Shown here: one piece after another, positions 8,977 to 18,933 of the stretch
How the letters are laid out: every line of letters begins with the position of its first letter
Numbering within the stretch: position 1 is the stretch's first letter
From: an uncultured bacterium
Lineage (GTDB): Bacteria > Patescibacteriota > Minisyncoccia > Phycocordibacterales > DATDWN01
Assembly: GCA_903861205.1 (NCBI GenBank)
Contig: CAIOTC010000022.1
Location: forward strand, 64,025-106,717
DNA length: 42,693 bases
Direction of reading: 5' to 3'
Translations under genes and position numbers: made by a program
Notes under the pieces: model-generated
Seen by the model: the letters and a program-made list of their open reading frames with translations, nothing else
Told to the model about the DNA's origin: nothing
Database searches by the model: none

Positions 8977-10317
8977 ATGGACAATAAAAAATTATGGGAC
9001 AGTGTTTTAGTGGAGATGGAACTGACTTTGTCCAAGCCAAATTTCAACACATGGTTCAAAGATACTTACGTTTTGAAACAAGAAGACGGCGCTGTTTTTG
9101 TCGGTGTGCCGAACACTTTTGTCCAAGACTGGCTTTCAAATAAATTCCACAATGTTATTTTGAAATCTCTGAGAAATTTATCACAAACAGTGCTTTCTCT
9201 CCATTATGTTATTTCCAAAGAAGATTTAAAAATAAAACAACAAGTGATTCCGCAAAATATCCAGATCAACAAAGAATTGCCAATTCAAGATTTTTACATA
9301 AACAAAGAAGATAATCTCAACCCGCGCTATACTTTTGAAACTTTTATTGTCGGCCCATTCAATGAATTCGCTTACGCCGCTTCCCAAGCCATCATCAAAA
9401 AACCGGGAATAGTTTACAATCCACTTTTTGTTTATGGTGGCACTGGCCACGGCAAAACACATCTAATACAAGCGGTGGGAAATTACATCAAAAGCAATAG
9501 CGCCAAAAAAGTTTTTTACACCACTTCGGAAAAATTTGCACAGGAATTCATCAATGCTCTGCAATTAAACAAGCCTAATTTTTTCAAGGAAAAATACAGA
9601 AAATATGATGTTTTAATTATGGACGACATCCAATTTTTCTCAGGCAAAATGAAAGTTCAGGAGGAATTGTTTCATTTATTTAACCATCTTTTTGACAATA
9701 ATAAACAGATTATTTTTTCATCCGATAAACACCCATCTCTTATAAATGATTTGGAGGAACGCCTCAAATCGCGCTTTAGCGCCGGTATGACCGTGGATAT
9801 TCCCGCGCCGGATAATGAATCGCGTGCCGCCATTATTCGCACTAAAACTAGCACTCACCCATACCCGATTTCCAAAGAAATCGTTGATTATTTGGCTTAT
9901 TCTGTCACCGGCAATATTCGCGAACTCGAAGGGGTGATAAATTCCATTCTTTGCCAATCTCAAATGAAAGAAAGGGAATTAACACTCTCTGAAGTGAAAA
10001 ATTTTGTTAAAAATAATTCCAAACCGAAAAAATTAATTTCCACAAAGGAAGTGGTTAAAACCGTGGCTGAATTTTACAATATCGAAGAACAATTGATTTA
10101 TGACAAGACGCGCAAGAAAGAAATTATTAAACCTCGCCAAATAATTATGTATATTTTGCGGGAAGATTTTAATATTTCCTATCCGGCGATAGGGGAGAAG
10201 CTTGGTGGTAGAGATCACACTACAGTCATGCATTCGTGCGAGAAAATAAAAAATGATATAAAAATGGATGAAATTCTGACGCAGGAAATAAATCAGCTTC
10301 GATCAATATTTGTGTAA
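8977..10317 (+). CDS. dnaA: Chromosomal replication initiator DnaA
   Basis: YNPLFVYGGTGHGKTHLIQAVGN; DVLIMDDIQFFSGK; GGRDHTTVMHSCEKI. Confidence 0.98.
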   Translation: MDNKKLWDSVLVEMELTLSKPNFNTWFKDTYVLKQEDGAVFVGVPNTFVQDWLSNKFHNVILKSLRNLSQTVLSLHYVISKEDLKIKQQVIPQNIQINKELPIQDFYINKEDNLNPRYTFETFIVGPFNEFAYAASQAIIKKPGIVYNPLFVYGGTGHGKTHLIQAVGNYIKSNSAKKVFYTTSEKFAQEFINALQLNKPNFFKEKYRKYDVLIMDDIQFFSGKMKVQEELFHLFNHLFDNNKQIIFSSDKHPSLINDLEERLKSRFSAGMTVDIPAPDNESRAAIIRTKTSTHPYPISKEIVDYLAYSVTGNIRELEGVINSILCQSQMKERELTLSEVKNFVKNNSKPKKLISTKEVVKTVAEFYNIEEQLIYDKTRKKEIIKPRQIIMYILREDFNISYPAIGEKLGGRDHTTVMHSCEKIKNDIKMDEILTQEINQLRSIFV

Positions 10318-10526
10318 AAGTATGTGGATAAAATGTTTATATGAAGTTCTTATGAAGTGTATAAATAAATTCTGTAAAAATTTAAATTTATTTGTAAACA
10401 TTTTTCATAAATTTATCCACAAAGAAAATAGTATTAAATTGGCTTAAAATAAAGATTAAATTCAGTTATCCAGTTGTAAACAGCCCTAATAGTAATAAAG
10501 CATTTAAAAGAATAAAATTAACTATT
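10318..10526. promoter_or_regulatory. Probable oriC with DnaA boxes
   Basis: AT-rich dnaA-dnaN spacer with TTATCCACA at 10413-10421, inverted TGTGGATAA at 10323-10331 and near-box TTATCCAGT at 10466-10474. Confidence 0.7.
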
Positions 10527-11627
10527 ATGAATATAGAATGCATAAAAGAAAAATTAGGCGCCGCACTTTCCAAAGTTGAAAAAATTACCGGAAAAAATAT
10601 TTCTCTACCGATTCTTTCTTGTGTTCTTTTGGAAGCAAAGGATTCAACTTTAACTATCAAAGCGACAAATTTAGATTTAGGAATCGAAATAAAACTTCCA
10701 GTCAAGGTGATAAAACCGGGAGTAGTGGCTGTTTCTGGCGGAGTTCTTAATAATTTTATTGGAAGTCTGCAAAACGACAAAAATATTTCTCTGGAAGTTG
10801 TGGATGGAAATTTAAAAGTAAAGACTGAACACTCTCAAGCGCTAATAAAAACTTTTCCAATCGATGATTTTCCCGGAATTCCAAAAATAAATGACGGTAT
10901 TTCTTTCACTTTTAATATTTCAGATTTGATCAAAAGTTTCAAATCAGTAATATATAGCGCTTCAATTTCAACAATACGACCAACATTATCGAGCGTTTTG
11001 ATTTATTCCGAGGAAGATTCGATTGTTTGTGTAGCCACCGACTCATTCCGTTTAGCTGAAAAAAGAGCTAAAGTGAAAAAACACAAGGATTTTAATCAAA
11101 TTTTAATTCCAGTTAAAAATATTCCAGAAATAATTCGCACATTTGAGGATATTAAAGATGATGTGACTGTTTTTCTAAATCAAAATCAAATCGCTTTTGT
11201 TTATGAAAATATTTACCTAACATCACGAGTTATTGATGGCACTTTTCCAGATTACAAACAAATTATTCCAAAAGAAGTCAAAACGGAAGTTGTTGTTTTG
11301 AAACAAGATTTTATTACCGCCCTTAAAATTTCCAATATTTTTTCCGATAAATTCAGTCAGGTGGTTTTCAATATTTCTCCGAAAAATAAAACTTTTTCCA
11401 TGACAACTAGAAATATGGATATTGGTGAGAATATTCACAAACTTGACGCTGTTTTGAAAGGGGATGATTTGAATATTAGTTTTAATTTTAAATATATTGT
11501 TGATTGTTTCCAATCAATGGATAGCGATAGTGTCTCTTTATATTTTTGCGACACAAATAGGCCGATGGTGATGACACCAGTGGGTGATAAAAGTTTCCTT
11601 TATCTAGTTATGCCGATGAATAAGTAA
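10527..11627 (+). CDS. dnaN: DNA polymerase III beta clamp
   Basis: MNIECIKEKLGAALSKVEKITGKNISLPILSCVLLEA...YLVMPMNK. Confidence 0.97.
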   Translation: MNIECIKEKLGAALSKVEKITGKNISLPILSCVLLEAKDSTLTIKATNLDLGIEIKLPVKVIKPGVVAVSGGVLNNFIGSLQNDKNISLEVVDGNLKVKTEHSQALIKTFPIDDFPGIPKINDGISFTFNISDLIKSFKSVIYSASISTIRPTLSSVLIYSEEDSIVCVATDSFRLAEKRAKVKKHKDFNQILIPVKNIPEIIRTFEDIKDDVTVFLNQNQIAFVYENIYLTSRVIDGTFPDYKQIIPKEVKTEVVVLKQDFITALKISNIFSDKFSQVVFNISPKNKTFSMTTRNMDIGENIHKLDAVLKGDDLNISFNFKYIVDCFQSMDSDSVSLYFCDTNRPMVMTPVGDKSFLYLVMPMNK

Positions 11628-11715
11628 AAAGAAGTTGAATAAGTTTAAAAAGTTGAATAAGTAAATACAGAAAACTTATTAAACTAAAGCGAAGCGTAAC
11701 TTATTAAACTAAACT

Positions 11716-11967
11716 ATGTTCAATATCTCATCATTTCTAGAAAAATTTTCCAAAAATATTTTGTCGCAGGAAGCGAATACTAAAGAAATTTGCGATATTA
11801 TTTCCAGTAAAACAGGAATTGTTTGCGACCAAAACAAAATAAAAATTCAAAATGGTGTTTTATATCTGAATATTTCTCCCGGAGCCAAGAATAAAATTTT
11901 TATGAACAAAAACGCCATTTTGGATGAAATGGCTCGTACCACACCAAAAATAATAGATATAAGATAA
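11716..11967 (+). CDS. Small DUF721/DciA-like protein
   Basis: IKIQNGVLYLNISPGAKNKIFMNKNAILDEM resembles the DUF721 core; lies next to dnaN. Confidence 0.5.
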   Translation: MFNISSFLEKFSKNILSQEANTKEICDIISSKTGIVCDQNKIKIQNGVLYLNISPGAKNKIFMNKNAILDEMARTTPKIIDIR

Positions 11968-11996
11968 AAAACACCTCACTCGAGATGTTTTTTTAG
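11966..11996. terminator. Bidirectional terminator between convergent genes
   Basis: AAAAAACACCTCACTCGAGATGTTTTTTT hairpin. Confidence 0.7.
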
Positions 11997-14173
11997 TTGT
12001 ATCCATTCTGCAAAGCCCATTTGCGCACTCCATATTCCCATCTTTCGAATTGCGAATCATCCGCAGGATTGGATGGTTGTGATCCGCGCGGGTCATCTTT
12101 ATTCAACCAGTATAGTATTGAGTGCACACCTCCGCTTAAAACTTCCTGAAGGCTGTTGTATGGAGTGTTCGGGTCAATCACGGTGTTTGCGGTGATATTG
12201 GAAATACCGCCTTGCCACTTGCCGCGCAGGACTGGTTTGAGAGAATATGAATCTTCCACTTGTGGTTTAGTAAATTGTTCGTTTGGCACGGTTTTGAGTA
12301 CTTCGTCCATAAAAGCCCGCCACATCGGGGCGACAATCAGGCCGGACACTTTCTTGGCCATCGGCGTGTTGTCGTTGTTTCCGGCCCATGTGCCAACCAC
12401 CACTGACGGCGTATAACCAATAATCCAAGCATCTTTGTAATCGTTGGTGGTACCGGTTTTGACAGCTACATCTCGGCTGGGGAAATAAATAACCGAATTG
12501 GCGCCATATAAAGGTGTTCTGGCGGCATTATCGTTTAAAATGTCGGAAATATTTCTAGTCACTTCCGGATCCAAAACTTGGTTTGGATGTGGGGTGGCTT
12601 CTTCTAAAACATTTCCATCTTTGTCTTGCACTTCCAAAATAGCGGTGTACGGATTTCGCACTCCCTCATTGGCAAAAACACCATAAGCCGATGTCATGTC
12701 GAGCAGGGAAACTTCGCCGCCTCCGAGAACGAGCGTCAGACCGTACTGGTTGGCGTTGCCGAGGCTTTTTATTCCCATATCTTCGGCCAGATTAATCGAA
12801 TCACCGATGCCGGCCAGATAGAGCGTTTTGACAGATGGCACGTTGATGGACTGAGCCAGAGCGTCGCGCAAAGTCATTGGTCCGCGGAACTTATCGTCGT
12901 AGTTTTGCGGTGCATAGCAAGAACCGTCAGAAGTTGTAGTGAAATTGTCGATAGCGCATTTGGTGGAGAATTGGGTTGGTACGTCAAAGAGAACTGTTTC
13001 CGGGGTGAAGCCTTTAACAAAAGCCTCGGCATAGACGAATGGTTTGAAAGTTGATCCCGGCTGGCGGTGAGCGGTGGTGACGTTGAACTGACCGTCGATA
13101 GTCGTGTCAAAAAAGTCGCGCGAACCAACCATTGTCAGAATGCCACCTGTTTTCGGGTCGATGGCCACGAAAGAGTCGTTTGAACCGTTGAAGTTCTCTT
13201 CGTTCGAAGTGGCATACTGTTTGGCGATGGCTTCGGCTTTGGCTTGCAGGTCGTAGTTGAGAGTAGTGGTCACTTTCAATCCGCCGGCAGCTAAAACATC
13301 CGCGCCATATTTATTTTCCAAATAATCTTTGACGTACATGACAAAATGCGGAGCCTTCAAACTGTTGTCTGTGTGCGGCAGGAATGTTACCTTTTCCGTC
13401 ATGGCGATGTCGTGCTCCGCTTGCGAGATTTTTCCGTCAGAAAGCATTTCTTTCAGAACCAAATTTTTTCTTTTTTCCAAATCAGAGAGGTGCGAACCGT
13501 ACGGAGAATAATACGACGGCGCCTGCGGCAGGGAAGCTAGGTAAGCCGACTCGGCGATGTCCAGGTCGGCCGCGCTTTTGCCGAAAAATGTTTCGGAGGC
13601 TTCCTCAACGCCGTAAACGCTCCCGCCGTACGGAATTTCGTTGAGGTACATGCTGAAAATTTCTTCTTTGGTCAGCACTTTTTCCAGTTTGAGAGACAGT
13701 ACAAGCTCTTTCAGTTTTCGTGTTGGTGTTTTGTCGCCGGTCAGAATGGCGTTCTTGACAACTTGCTGGGTGATGGTTGATCCGCCCTGACTGAAGCTGA
13801 AGGAGGTGATATCGGCGATGAGCGAGCGCGCAATCGACGACCATTTTACTCCGCCATGAGTGTAAAAATCTTTGTCCTCGATAGACAAGGTAGCGTCTTT
13901 GATATGTTGAGAAATTTGATCGAAAGGAATGACGGTTCTTTTGATGTTCTGCGACATGTCATAAAGCAGAACTTTGCCGGTATTGTCGTAGATTTTGGTC
14001 GATTGGCTGATTTGGCGCGATTCGATAGTGTCGAGCGACGGGATCTGAAAAGTGGAGACCCAGATAAGTAAAAAGCCGGCCAAAAAAATTCCGCAGGCAA
14101 GCAAAAAAACGATGATGTTGCGCAATCCGTGCTTTTTGAGCACCACAAATTTATTCAACATTCTTCTCATCAT
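11993..14173 (-). CDS. Penicillin-binding protein 1A-type transglycosylase/transpeptidase
   Basis: EDKDFYTHGGVKWSSIARSLIADI...QGGSTITQQVVKNAIL; HRQPGSTFKPFVY; VKTGTTNDYKDAWIIGYTP. Confidence 0.95.
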   Translation of the reverse strand: MMRRMLNKFVVLKKHGLRNIIVFLLACGIFLAGFLLIWVSTFQIPSLDTIESRQISQSTKIYDNTGKVLLYDMSQNIKRTVIPFDQISQHIKDATLSIEDKDFYTHGGVKWSSIARSLIADITSFSFSQGGSTITQQVVKNAILTGDKTPTRKLKELVLSLKLEKVLTKEEIFSMYLNEIPYGGSVYGVEEASETFFGKSAADLDIAESAYLASLPQAPSYYSPYGSHLSDLEKRKNLVLKEMLSDGKISQAEHDIAMTEKVTFLPHTDNSLKAPHFVMYVKDYLENKYGADVLAAGGLKVTTTLNYDLQAKAEAIAKQYATSNEENFNGSNDSFVAIDPKTGGILTMVGSRDFFDTTIDGQFNVTTAHRQPGSTFKPFVYAEAFVKGFTPETVLFDVPTQFSTKCAIDNFTTTSDGSCYAPQNYDDKFRGPMTLRDALAQSINVPSVKTLYLAGIGDSINLAEDMGIKSLGNANQYGLTLVLGGGEVSLLDMTSAYGVFANEGVRNPYTAILEVQDKDGNVLEEATPHPNQVLDPEVTRNISDILNDNAARTPLYGANSVIYFPSRDVAVKTGTTNDYKDAWIIGYTPSVVVGTWAGNNDNTPMAKKVSGLIVAPMWRAFMDEVLKTVPNEQFTKPQVEDSYSLKPVLRGKWQGGISNITANTVIDPNTPYNSLQEVLSGGVHSILYWLNKDDPRGSQPSNPADDSQFERWEYGVRKWALQNGYN

Positions 14174-14279
14174 ATCACATTTGTGCTAACATTGAAATAT
14201 GTAAGGGAAGCTGAGGGAGCGAAGCGAACACTCATGCGGACACTTATGCCGCGGTAATCCGTGGCGAACAGATAAAAAA

Positions 14280-15485
14280 ATGAAAATAGACATTAACCCA
14301 GAAAAAATTGATGAAGTTTTGACGCGCGGAATCGAAAATATTTTTCCGAGTGCGGATTTTTTGAAAGCAAAACTTTTGAGCGGACAAAAACTTTCCATTT
14401 ATCTCGGCATTGACCCGACCGGTCCGACTTTGCATCTCGGCCATGTTATTCAGCTTGTTCGGCTTGGCAAACTTCAAGAACTCGGCCACCAAATCATTTT
14501 GCTTATGGGTGACATCACGGCCATGATCGGCGACCCTACGGACAAAAATGCTGCGCGGAAAAAATTGACACACGAGCAGGTGATGGAAAATTTGAAAGAA
14601 TATAAAAAGCAGGCCTCCAAATTTATTTCATTCGACGGTGAAAATCCGGTTTTGTTAAAATTTAATTCCGAATGGTTTGGTAAAATGAGTTTTATCGATT
14701 TTTTGGAACTGGCTTCGAACGGCACGGTGGGCCAGATGATGAAAAGGGACATGTTCCGACGTCGCGAACAAGAAGAAAAGGAAACCTACATTCATGAGCT
14801 AATGTATCCGCTGATGCAAGGCTACGACAGTGTGGCGCTCGATGTCGACGGTGAAATCGGCGGAAACGACCAGACATTTAATATGCTTGTCGGTCGTGAT
14901 TTGATGAAAGTTTTGAAAAACAAAGAAAAATTTGTCATCGCCACAAAACTTTTGGTTGACTCGAGCGGACAAAAAATGGGCAAGACCGACGGCAACGCCG
15001 TCTCGCTGGATCAAACTCCGGAGGATATGTTCGGTAAAGTGATGAGTTGGGACGACGAGCTGATTATTCACGGTTTTGAAATTATCACCGACGTGCCTAT
15101 GAGCGTGCTCCAGGACATGGCCGATAAATTGACCAAAGGCGCCAATCCAAAAGAAATGAAAATGAAATTGGCCAAAGAAATCGTTTCGATGTGTCACTCA
15201 CAGGAGGAGGCGGAAAGAGCCGAAAAAGATTTTGAAAAAACTTTTGCCAAAGGTGGCGTGCCGGATGACGTGGCAGAAGTTGAAGTGGCGGAAAATGTTC
15301 CGTTGGTGGATATTTTACTAACCGAAAAAATTATCGAATCCAAAACAGAATGGCGGCGATTGGTGGATGGTGGTGCGGTAACGGAGATGAGCGGTGTAGA
15401 AAAAATTACTGACGCAAATGTCGTCGCAAAAACTGGAACGTATAAAATAGGGAAGAGAAGATTTATAAAAATCGAAGTAAAATAA
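14280..15485 (+). CDS. tyrS: Tyrosyl-tRNA synthetase
   Basis: YLGIDPTGPTLHLGHVIQL, GGNDQTFNMLVGRDLM, KMGKTDGN. Confidence 0.95.
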   Translation: MKIDINPEKIDEVLTRGIENIFPSADFLKAKLLSGQKLSIYLGIDPTGPTLHLGHVIQLVRLGKLQELGHQIILLMGDITAMIGDPTDKNAARKKLTHEQVMENLKEYKKQASKFISFDGENPVLLKFNSEWFGKMSFIDFLELASNGTVGQMMKRDMFRRREQEEKETYIHELMYPLMQGYDSVALDVDGEIGGNDQTFNMLVGRDLMKVLKNKEKFVIATKLLVDSSGQKMGKTDGNAVSLDQTPEDMFGKVMSWDDELIIHGFEIITDVPMSVLQDMADKLTKGANPKEMKMKLAKEIVSMCHSQEEAERAEKDFEKTFAKGGVPDDVAEVEVAENVPLVDILLTEKIIESKTEWRRLVDGGAVTEMSGVEKITDANVVAKTGTYKIGKRRFIKIEVK

Positions 15486-15521
15486 AAATTCCCCTAGGCC
15501 TCGCCTAGGGGAATTTTTATT
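15485..15521. terminator. Bidirectional terminator
   Basis: AAAAATTCCCCTAGGC-CTC-GCCTAGGGGAATTTTTA near-perfect stem. Confidence 0.85.
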
Positions 15522-15740
15522 TTATAACAAATCGACATCGTCGTAAGAATCCTCGGCCAACTCCTCTTCCTCCGCTTCAGCTAAATCGTCAAGTGATTCT
15601 TCATCTTCGCCCAACTTTTTTACATGTTTATGTAGCAACAAATCATCATCCTCATCGAGGGGTAATTCGTCATCAACTTCCGGCAGTAATACCTCTCCTT
15701 TTAATTCATCCAAGTCTTCTTTTTTTTCTTCGTCATCCAT
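15522..15740 (-). CDS. Small highly acidic hypothetical protein
   Basis: 72 aa, mostly D/E/L; flanked by a terminator. Confidence 0.6.
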   Translation of the reverse strand: MDDEEKKEDLDELKGEVLLPEVDDELPLDEDDDLLLHKHVKKLGEDEESLDDLAEAEEEELAEDSYDDVDLL

Positions 15741-15840
15741 ATCAATTTAATTTAAAATTTTAAATTTTGCTTATAATTTCCATATTTGTAACAAATTATA
15801 AAATTTTTGCAAACACATTTTGCAATTTAAATGTGGATAA

Positions 15841-15977
15841 GTAAAATTTAATTTTTTACTCACCGAAAACAATTTTGGAGTACGCGTCCAAAATCTGCTG
15901 ATTTTGGCGCTCGCACTCCGCCCGCCGGCGTCCGTGAGCCTCCAAAATTGTTTTGGTTCGACAAAATTAAATTTTAC
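15841..15977. repeat. Long intergenic palindrome D
   Basis: GTAAAATTTAATTTTTTACTCACCGAAAACAATTTTGGAG vs CTCCAAAATTGTTTTGGTTCGACAAAATTAAATTTTAC. Confidence 0.85.
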
Positions 15978-16462
15978 TTATCTGCTTTATTAATTGCAAA
16001 GTGTGTCAGGCCTATGGCGATGGCGTCGAATTCGTCGTCGGAACTTTTTCCTTTTGGCACGACAATCAACTTTTTGACCATATCGATGATTTGTCTCTTC
16101 TCGCTTTTACCGTATCCGGTCACGGCGATTTTGATACAAGCAGGAGTATACTCAAAAACATGAAGTCCGTTTGAACTGGCCGCATACAAAATCACTCCGC
16201 GCGCTTCGGCGACGAGGAGTGCCGTTTTTTGGTTATTACTGAAATATAATTTTTCGGTAGCAAGCACCTCCGGCGAAAATTTTTCAATAGTTTCTTTTAT
16301 TTTATTGCCAATCAGTGTCAGCCGTTCGTGATGGGGGATTTTGGCGGAAGTTTTGAAACATTCCGAATACAGTAAAATTTCTTTCTGTCTCGGCAACTTT
16401 TCCAAAACGGCGATTCCGAGACGTTCATAACCTGGATCAATGGCGAGAATTTTCATATACAA
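15974..16462 (-). CDS. ruvC: Holliday junction resolvase RuvC
   Basis: ILAIDPGYERLGIAVLE; ATEKLYFSNNQKTAL; KSSDDEFDAIAIGLTH. Confidence 0.93.
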   Translation of the reverse strand: MYMKILAIDPGYERLGIAVLEKLPRQKEILLYSECFKTSAKIPHHERLTLIGNKIKETIEKFSPEVLATEKLYFSNNQKTALLVAEARGVILYAASSNGLHVFEYTPACIKIAVTGYGKSEKRQIIDMVKKLIVVPKGKSSDDEFDAIAIGLTHFAINKADK

Positions 16463-16481
16463 ATTTTATCACAAAAAACAC

Positions 16482-16527
16482 AAGGGTTCCCTTCATGGTT
16501 CGGAATTACGAGGGGAACCCTTGTGTT
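16482..16527. terminator. Terminator hairpin between yebC and ruvC
   Basis: CAAGGGTTCCC...GGGGAACCCTTG followed by TGTTTTT. Confidence 0.7.
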
Positions 16528-16528
16528 T

Positions 16529-17059
16529 TTACTCCGCATTCGTGTACACTTCCTGCACTTCGTCGTTTTCTTCTAGCGCGTCGACTAACTCGCCGAGCTT
16601 TTCACCATCTTCGTCGGAAAGGGGAATTGTGGTCGTGGCGTTCCATTCCATGCTTGGCAGTCGCTCAAAGGCCCAGGTGACCGAGCCGATACCGGCGATG
16701 GAAAATCCTTGTTCAGAGAGAATATGTTTTATCTCCGCCACCGCCTTGTTTCTGTTGTCTGTCAGGGCTTCAATAATAATTCCGCAACCGCCCGGGCCGT
16801 AGGCCTCGTAGGTAATCGATTCCATGGTCGCGCCACCTTCCGAGAATTTTTTAATCGCTCGTTCTATGTTGTCGTTTGGCACATTGGCCGCTTTGGCTTT
16901 ATCAACGGCAGTTCTGACACCAGGGGCATTTCTGTCACCATTAGCTTTCTTGGCTTCTGCTGTAATCATCTTGACCAGCTTGCCGAAAATCTTGGACTTC
17001 TGCCCGTCCGTTTTTTCCTTTTGCCTTTTAATTTTTGACCATTTATTATGTCCGCTCAT
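16529..17059 (-). CDS. yebC: YebC/PmpR-like protein, short form
   Basis: MSGHNKWSKIKRQKEKTDGQKSKIFGKLVKMITAEAKK; ends LVDALEENDEVQEVYTNAE; internal segment missing relative to typical family length. Confidence 0.9.
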   Translation of the reverse strand: MSGHNKWSKIKRQKEKTDGQKSKIFGKLVKMITAEAKKANGDRNAPGVRTAVDKAKAANVPNDNIERAIKKFSEGGATMESITYEAYGPGGCGIIIEALTDNRNKAVAEIKHILSEQGFSIAGIGSVTWAFERLPSMEWNATTTIPLSDEDGEKLGELVDALEENDEVQEVYTNAE

Positions 17060-17127
17060 ATGGATAGAATATAGAATAATGAATAAAGAATCAAGATAAA
17101 AGAAAAAGGTCAGGATTTCCCTGACCG

Positions 17128-17385
17128 CTAGCTCGTGATAACGAGATGAACCATTTTATTGTAATTTCTTTCGGCGACATGAACGGCAGTTTTGATTGCT
17201 CTTGTCTTTTGTTTTTGCATCTCCTTTTTACTAACAATTGTGTTTGTTTTGACAAATGCCGTTCCAAGAGTAACAGCTCGTAATTCTGGGAGACAAACTG
17301 ATGCCTTGTAACAAAATTGGTTGTGGAACCTTACGATTTTTGTAAAAACAGAAAGTTTTCCCAACCTGCTCGAGTAAACCGTCAT
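17128..17385 (-). CDS. Small basic hypothetical protein
   Basis: ATG at 17385 preceded by GGAGGTT. Confidence 0.55.
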   Translation of the reverse strand: MTVYSSRLGKLSVFTKIVRFHNQFCYKASVCLPELRAVTLGTAFVKTNTIVSKKEMQKQKTRAIKTAVHVAERNYNKMVHLVITS

Positions 17386-17504
17386 TGTGTAACCTCCGAC
17401 AACAAAACTACTCTTTTGTAAAATTTTGTCAATAACAACCAAAAATTAATACCAAAGGTCTGGCCTTTAATGCCCAATTTCCCAAGGCCAGACCTTGGGT
17501 GCGG

Positions 17505-17636
17505 GCGCAAAAATTTCGTCGAGGCAAAGCAATTTTGGGGGCTCACGGACGCTGGCGAGCGGAGTGCGAGCGCAAAAAATAGCAATTTTTTGACGCGCAC
17601 CCCAAAATTGTTTTGGCTCGTAAGAAATTTTTGAGC
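17505..17636. repeat. Long intergenic palindrome E
   Basis: GCGCAAAAATTTCGTCGAGGCAAAGCAATTTTGGGG vs CCCCAAAATTGTTTTGGCTCGTAAGAAATTTTTGAGC. Confidence 0.85.
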
Positions 17637-17641
17637 ACAAT

Positions 17642-18661
17642 TTATAATAGCGTCGGTGGATTCATTCCTAAATGCCTATACGCATGCTCGGTGGCGGTGC
17701 GGCCGCGGGGCGTGCGGTCGATGAAGCCGATTTGGATGAGGTACGGTTCGTTGAACTCCTCAATGGTTGCTTCTTCCTCAGATAATGAAGATGCGATAGT
17801 ATTGAGACCGACAGGGCCACCTCCAAATTTGTTAATTATTGTTTCCAAAATATCCCTGTCGGCAAAAGTCAGTCCTTTTTCATCGACTCCTAAAAGTTTC
17901 AAGGCTTCCATGACAGATTCTCGCGTCAAATTTGTTTTGTTGACCTGGGCATAGTCGCGGGCGCGTTTCAAAAAGTAGTTGGCTGTGCGCGGAGTGTATC
18001 GACTGCGTTTGGAAATTTCCTCGCCGGCATCTTTTTCGATTTCAACTCCGAGAATTTTGGCCGAGCGTTCCACGATTTTTTGTATTTCGTCCGGTGAATA
18101 AAATTCCAGTTTGAAAATACCACCCGAGAATCGTGAGCGCAGGGGAGAGGAAATCATGGCGATTCGGGTGGTGGCGCCGATGAGCGTGAACGGTGGAAGT
18201 TCGAGCTGAATCGTTCGCGCTGACGGACCTTTGCCGATAATAATGTCGAGTGAGCCGGATTCCATAGCCGGATACAAAATTTCCTCAATCGTTTTATTCA
18301 GTCGGTGAATTTCGTCGATAAAAAGAATGTCGCCAGGCGAAAGGTTGGTTAAAATGCTTGCCAAGTCGCCAACTTTTTCAATGGCCGGTCCGGATGTCAC
18401 TTTCATTTGCGCATTCATCTCCTTGGCCACCAAATGAGCCAGCGTTGTCTTGCCAAGCCCGGGCGGACCGTAGAAAAGAATGTGCTCCGGCGGATGCTTG
18501 CGCTCGGAAGCGGCAGAGAGTAATATATGGAGGTTCTTTTTGATGGATGTCTGCCCGATGTATTCGTCCCATTTTGCTGGTCGCAGGGTGGTATCGAGAA
18601 AAAGGCTGTCGCTATCTGAATTGTTTGCTGCATCATTCACATTTACTTTTTTACTTGACAT
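17642..18661 (-). CDS. ruvB: Holliday junction helicase RuvB
   Basis: LRPAKWDEYIGQTSIKKNLHILLSAA; HILFYGPPGLGKTTLAHLVA; RTPRGRTATEHAYRHLG. Confidence 0.97.
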   Translation of the reverse strand: MSSKKVNVNDAANNSDSDSLFLDTTLRPAKWDEYIGQTSIKKNLHILLSAASERKHPPEHILFYGPPGLGKTTLAHLVAKEMNAQMKVTSGPAIEKVGDLASILTNLSPGDILFIDEIHRLNKTIEEILYPAMESGSLDIIIGKGPSARTIQLELPPFTLIGATTRIAMISSPLRSRFSGGIFKLEFYSPDEIQKIVERSAKILGVEIEKDAGEEISKRSRYTPRTANYFLKRARDYAQVNKTNLTRESVMEALKLLGVDEKGLTFADRDILETIINKFGGGPVGLNTIASSLSEEEATIEEFNEPYLIQIGFIDRTPRGRTATEHAYRHLGMNPPTLL

Positions 18662-18689
18662 TGTAATTCATTTGTGATAAGCTTCCAGT

Positions 18690-18880
18690 GACTTTGAAAA
18701 AGGGGTTCGAAAACATAAATCTCTAAGCAACTGAGCCGTAAGGTTTACGAGTTTTTATACGAGGACGTTCTGGTCAACACCTTGTGTGTTGTACTGTGAC
18801 TATCCTTTGTCAAAAACTTAGCTTTTGGTAGGATTATTAAAAGTGTTGCTTAGAGATTCATGGTTTTGAACTCTCTCTAC
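18690..18880 (+). ncRNA. Candidate structured ncRNA closed by a 30-nt long-range stem
   Basis: 18702-18731 pairs with 18845-18874 (28/30 positions, some only as + strand G:U); internal hairpins; upstream TTGACA-17-TAAGCT. Confidence 0.55.
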
Positions 18881-18933
18881 CATTCATACTACTCACCACT
18901 TTTCTTTTCGCAAGTGGAAAACTGATTACAACT

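Noticed and set aside
12626-13844. Multiple ORFs opposite the PBP gene
   Set aside because: Antisense to a strongly supported conserved coding sequence.
18702-18874. Identification as 6S, SRP RNA or tmRNA
   Set aside because: No SRP apical consensus, no tmRNA tRNA-like ends, and multi-hairpin interior; kept as unassigned candidate.
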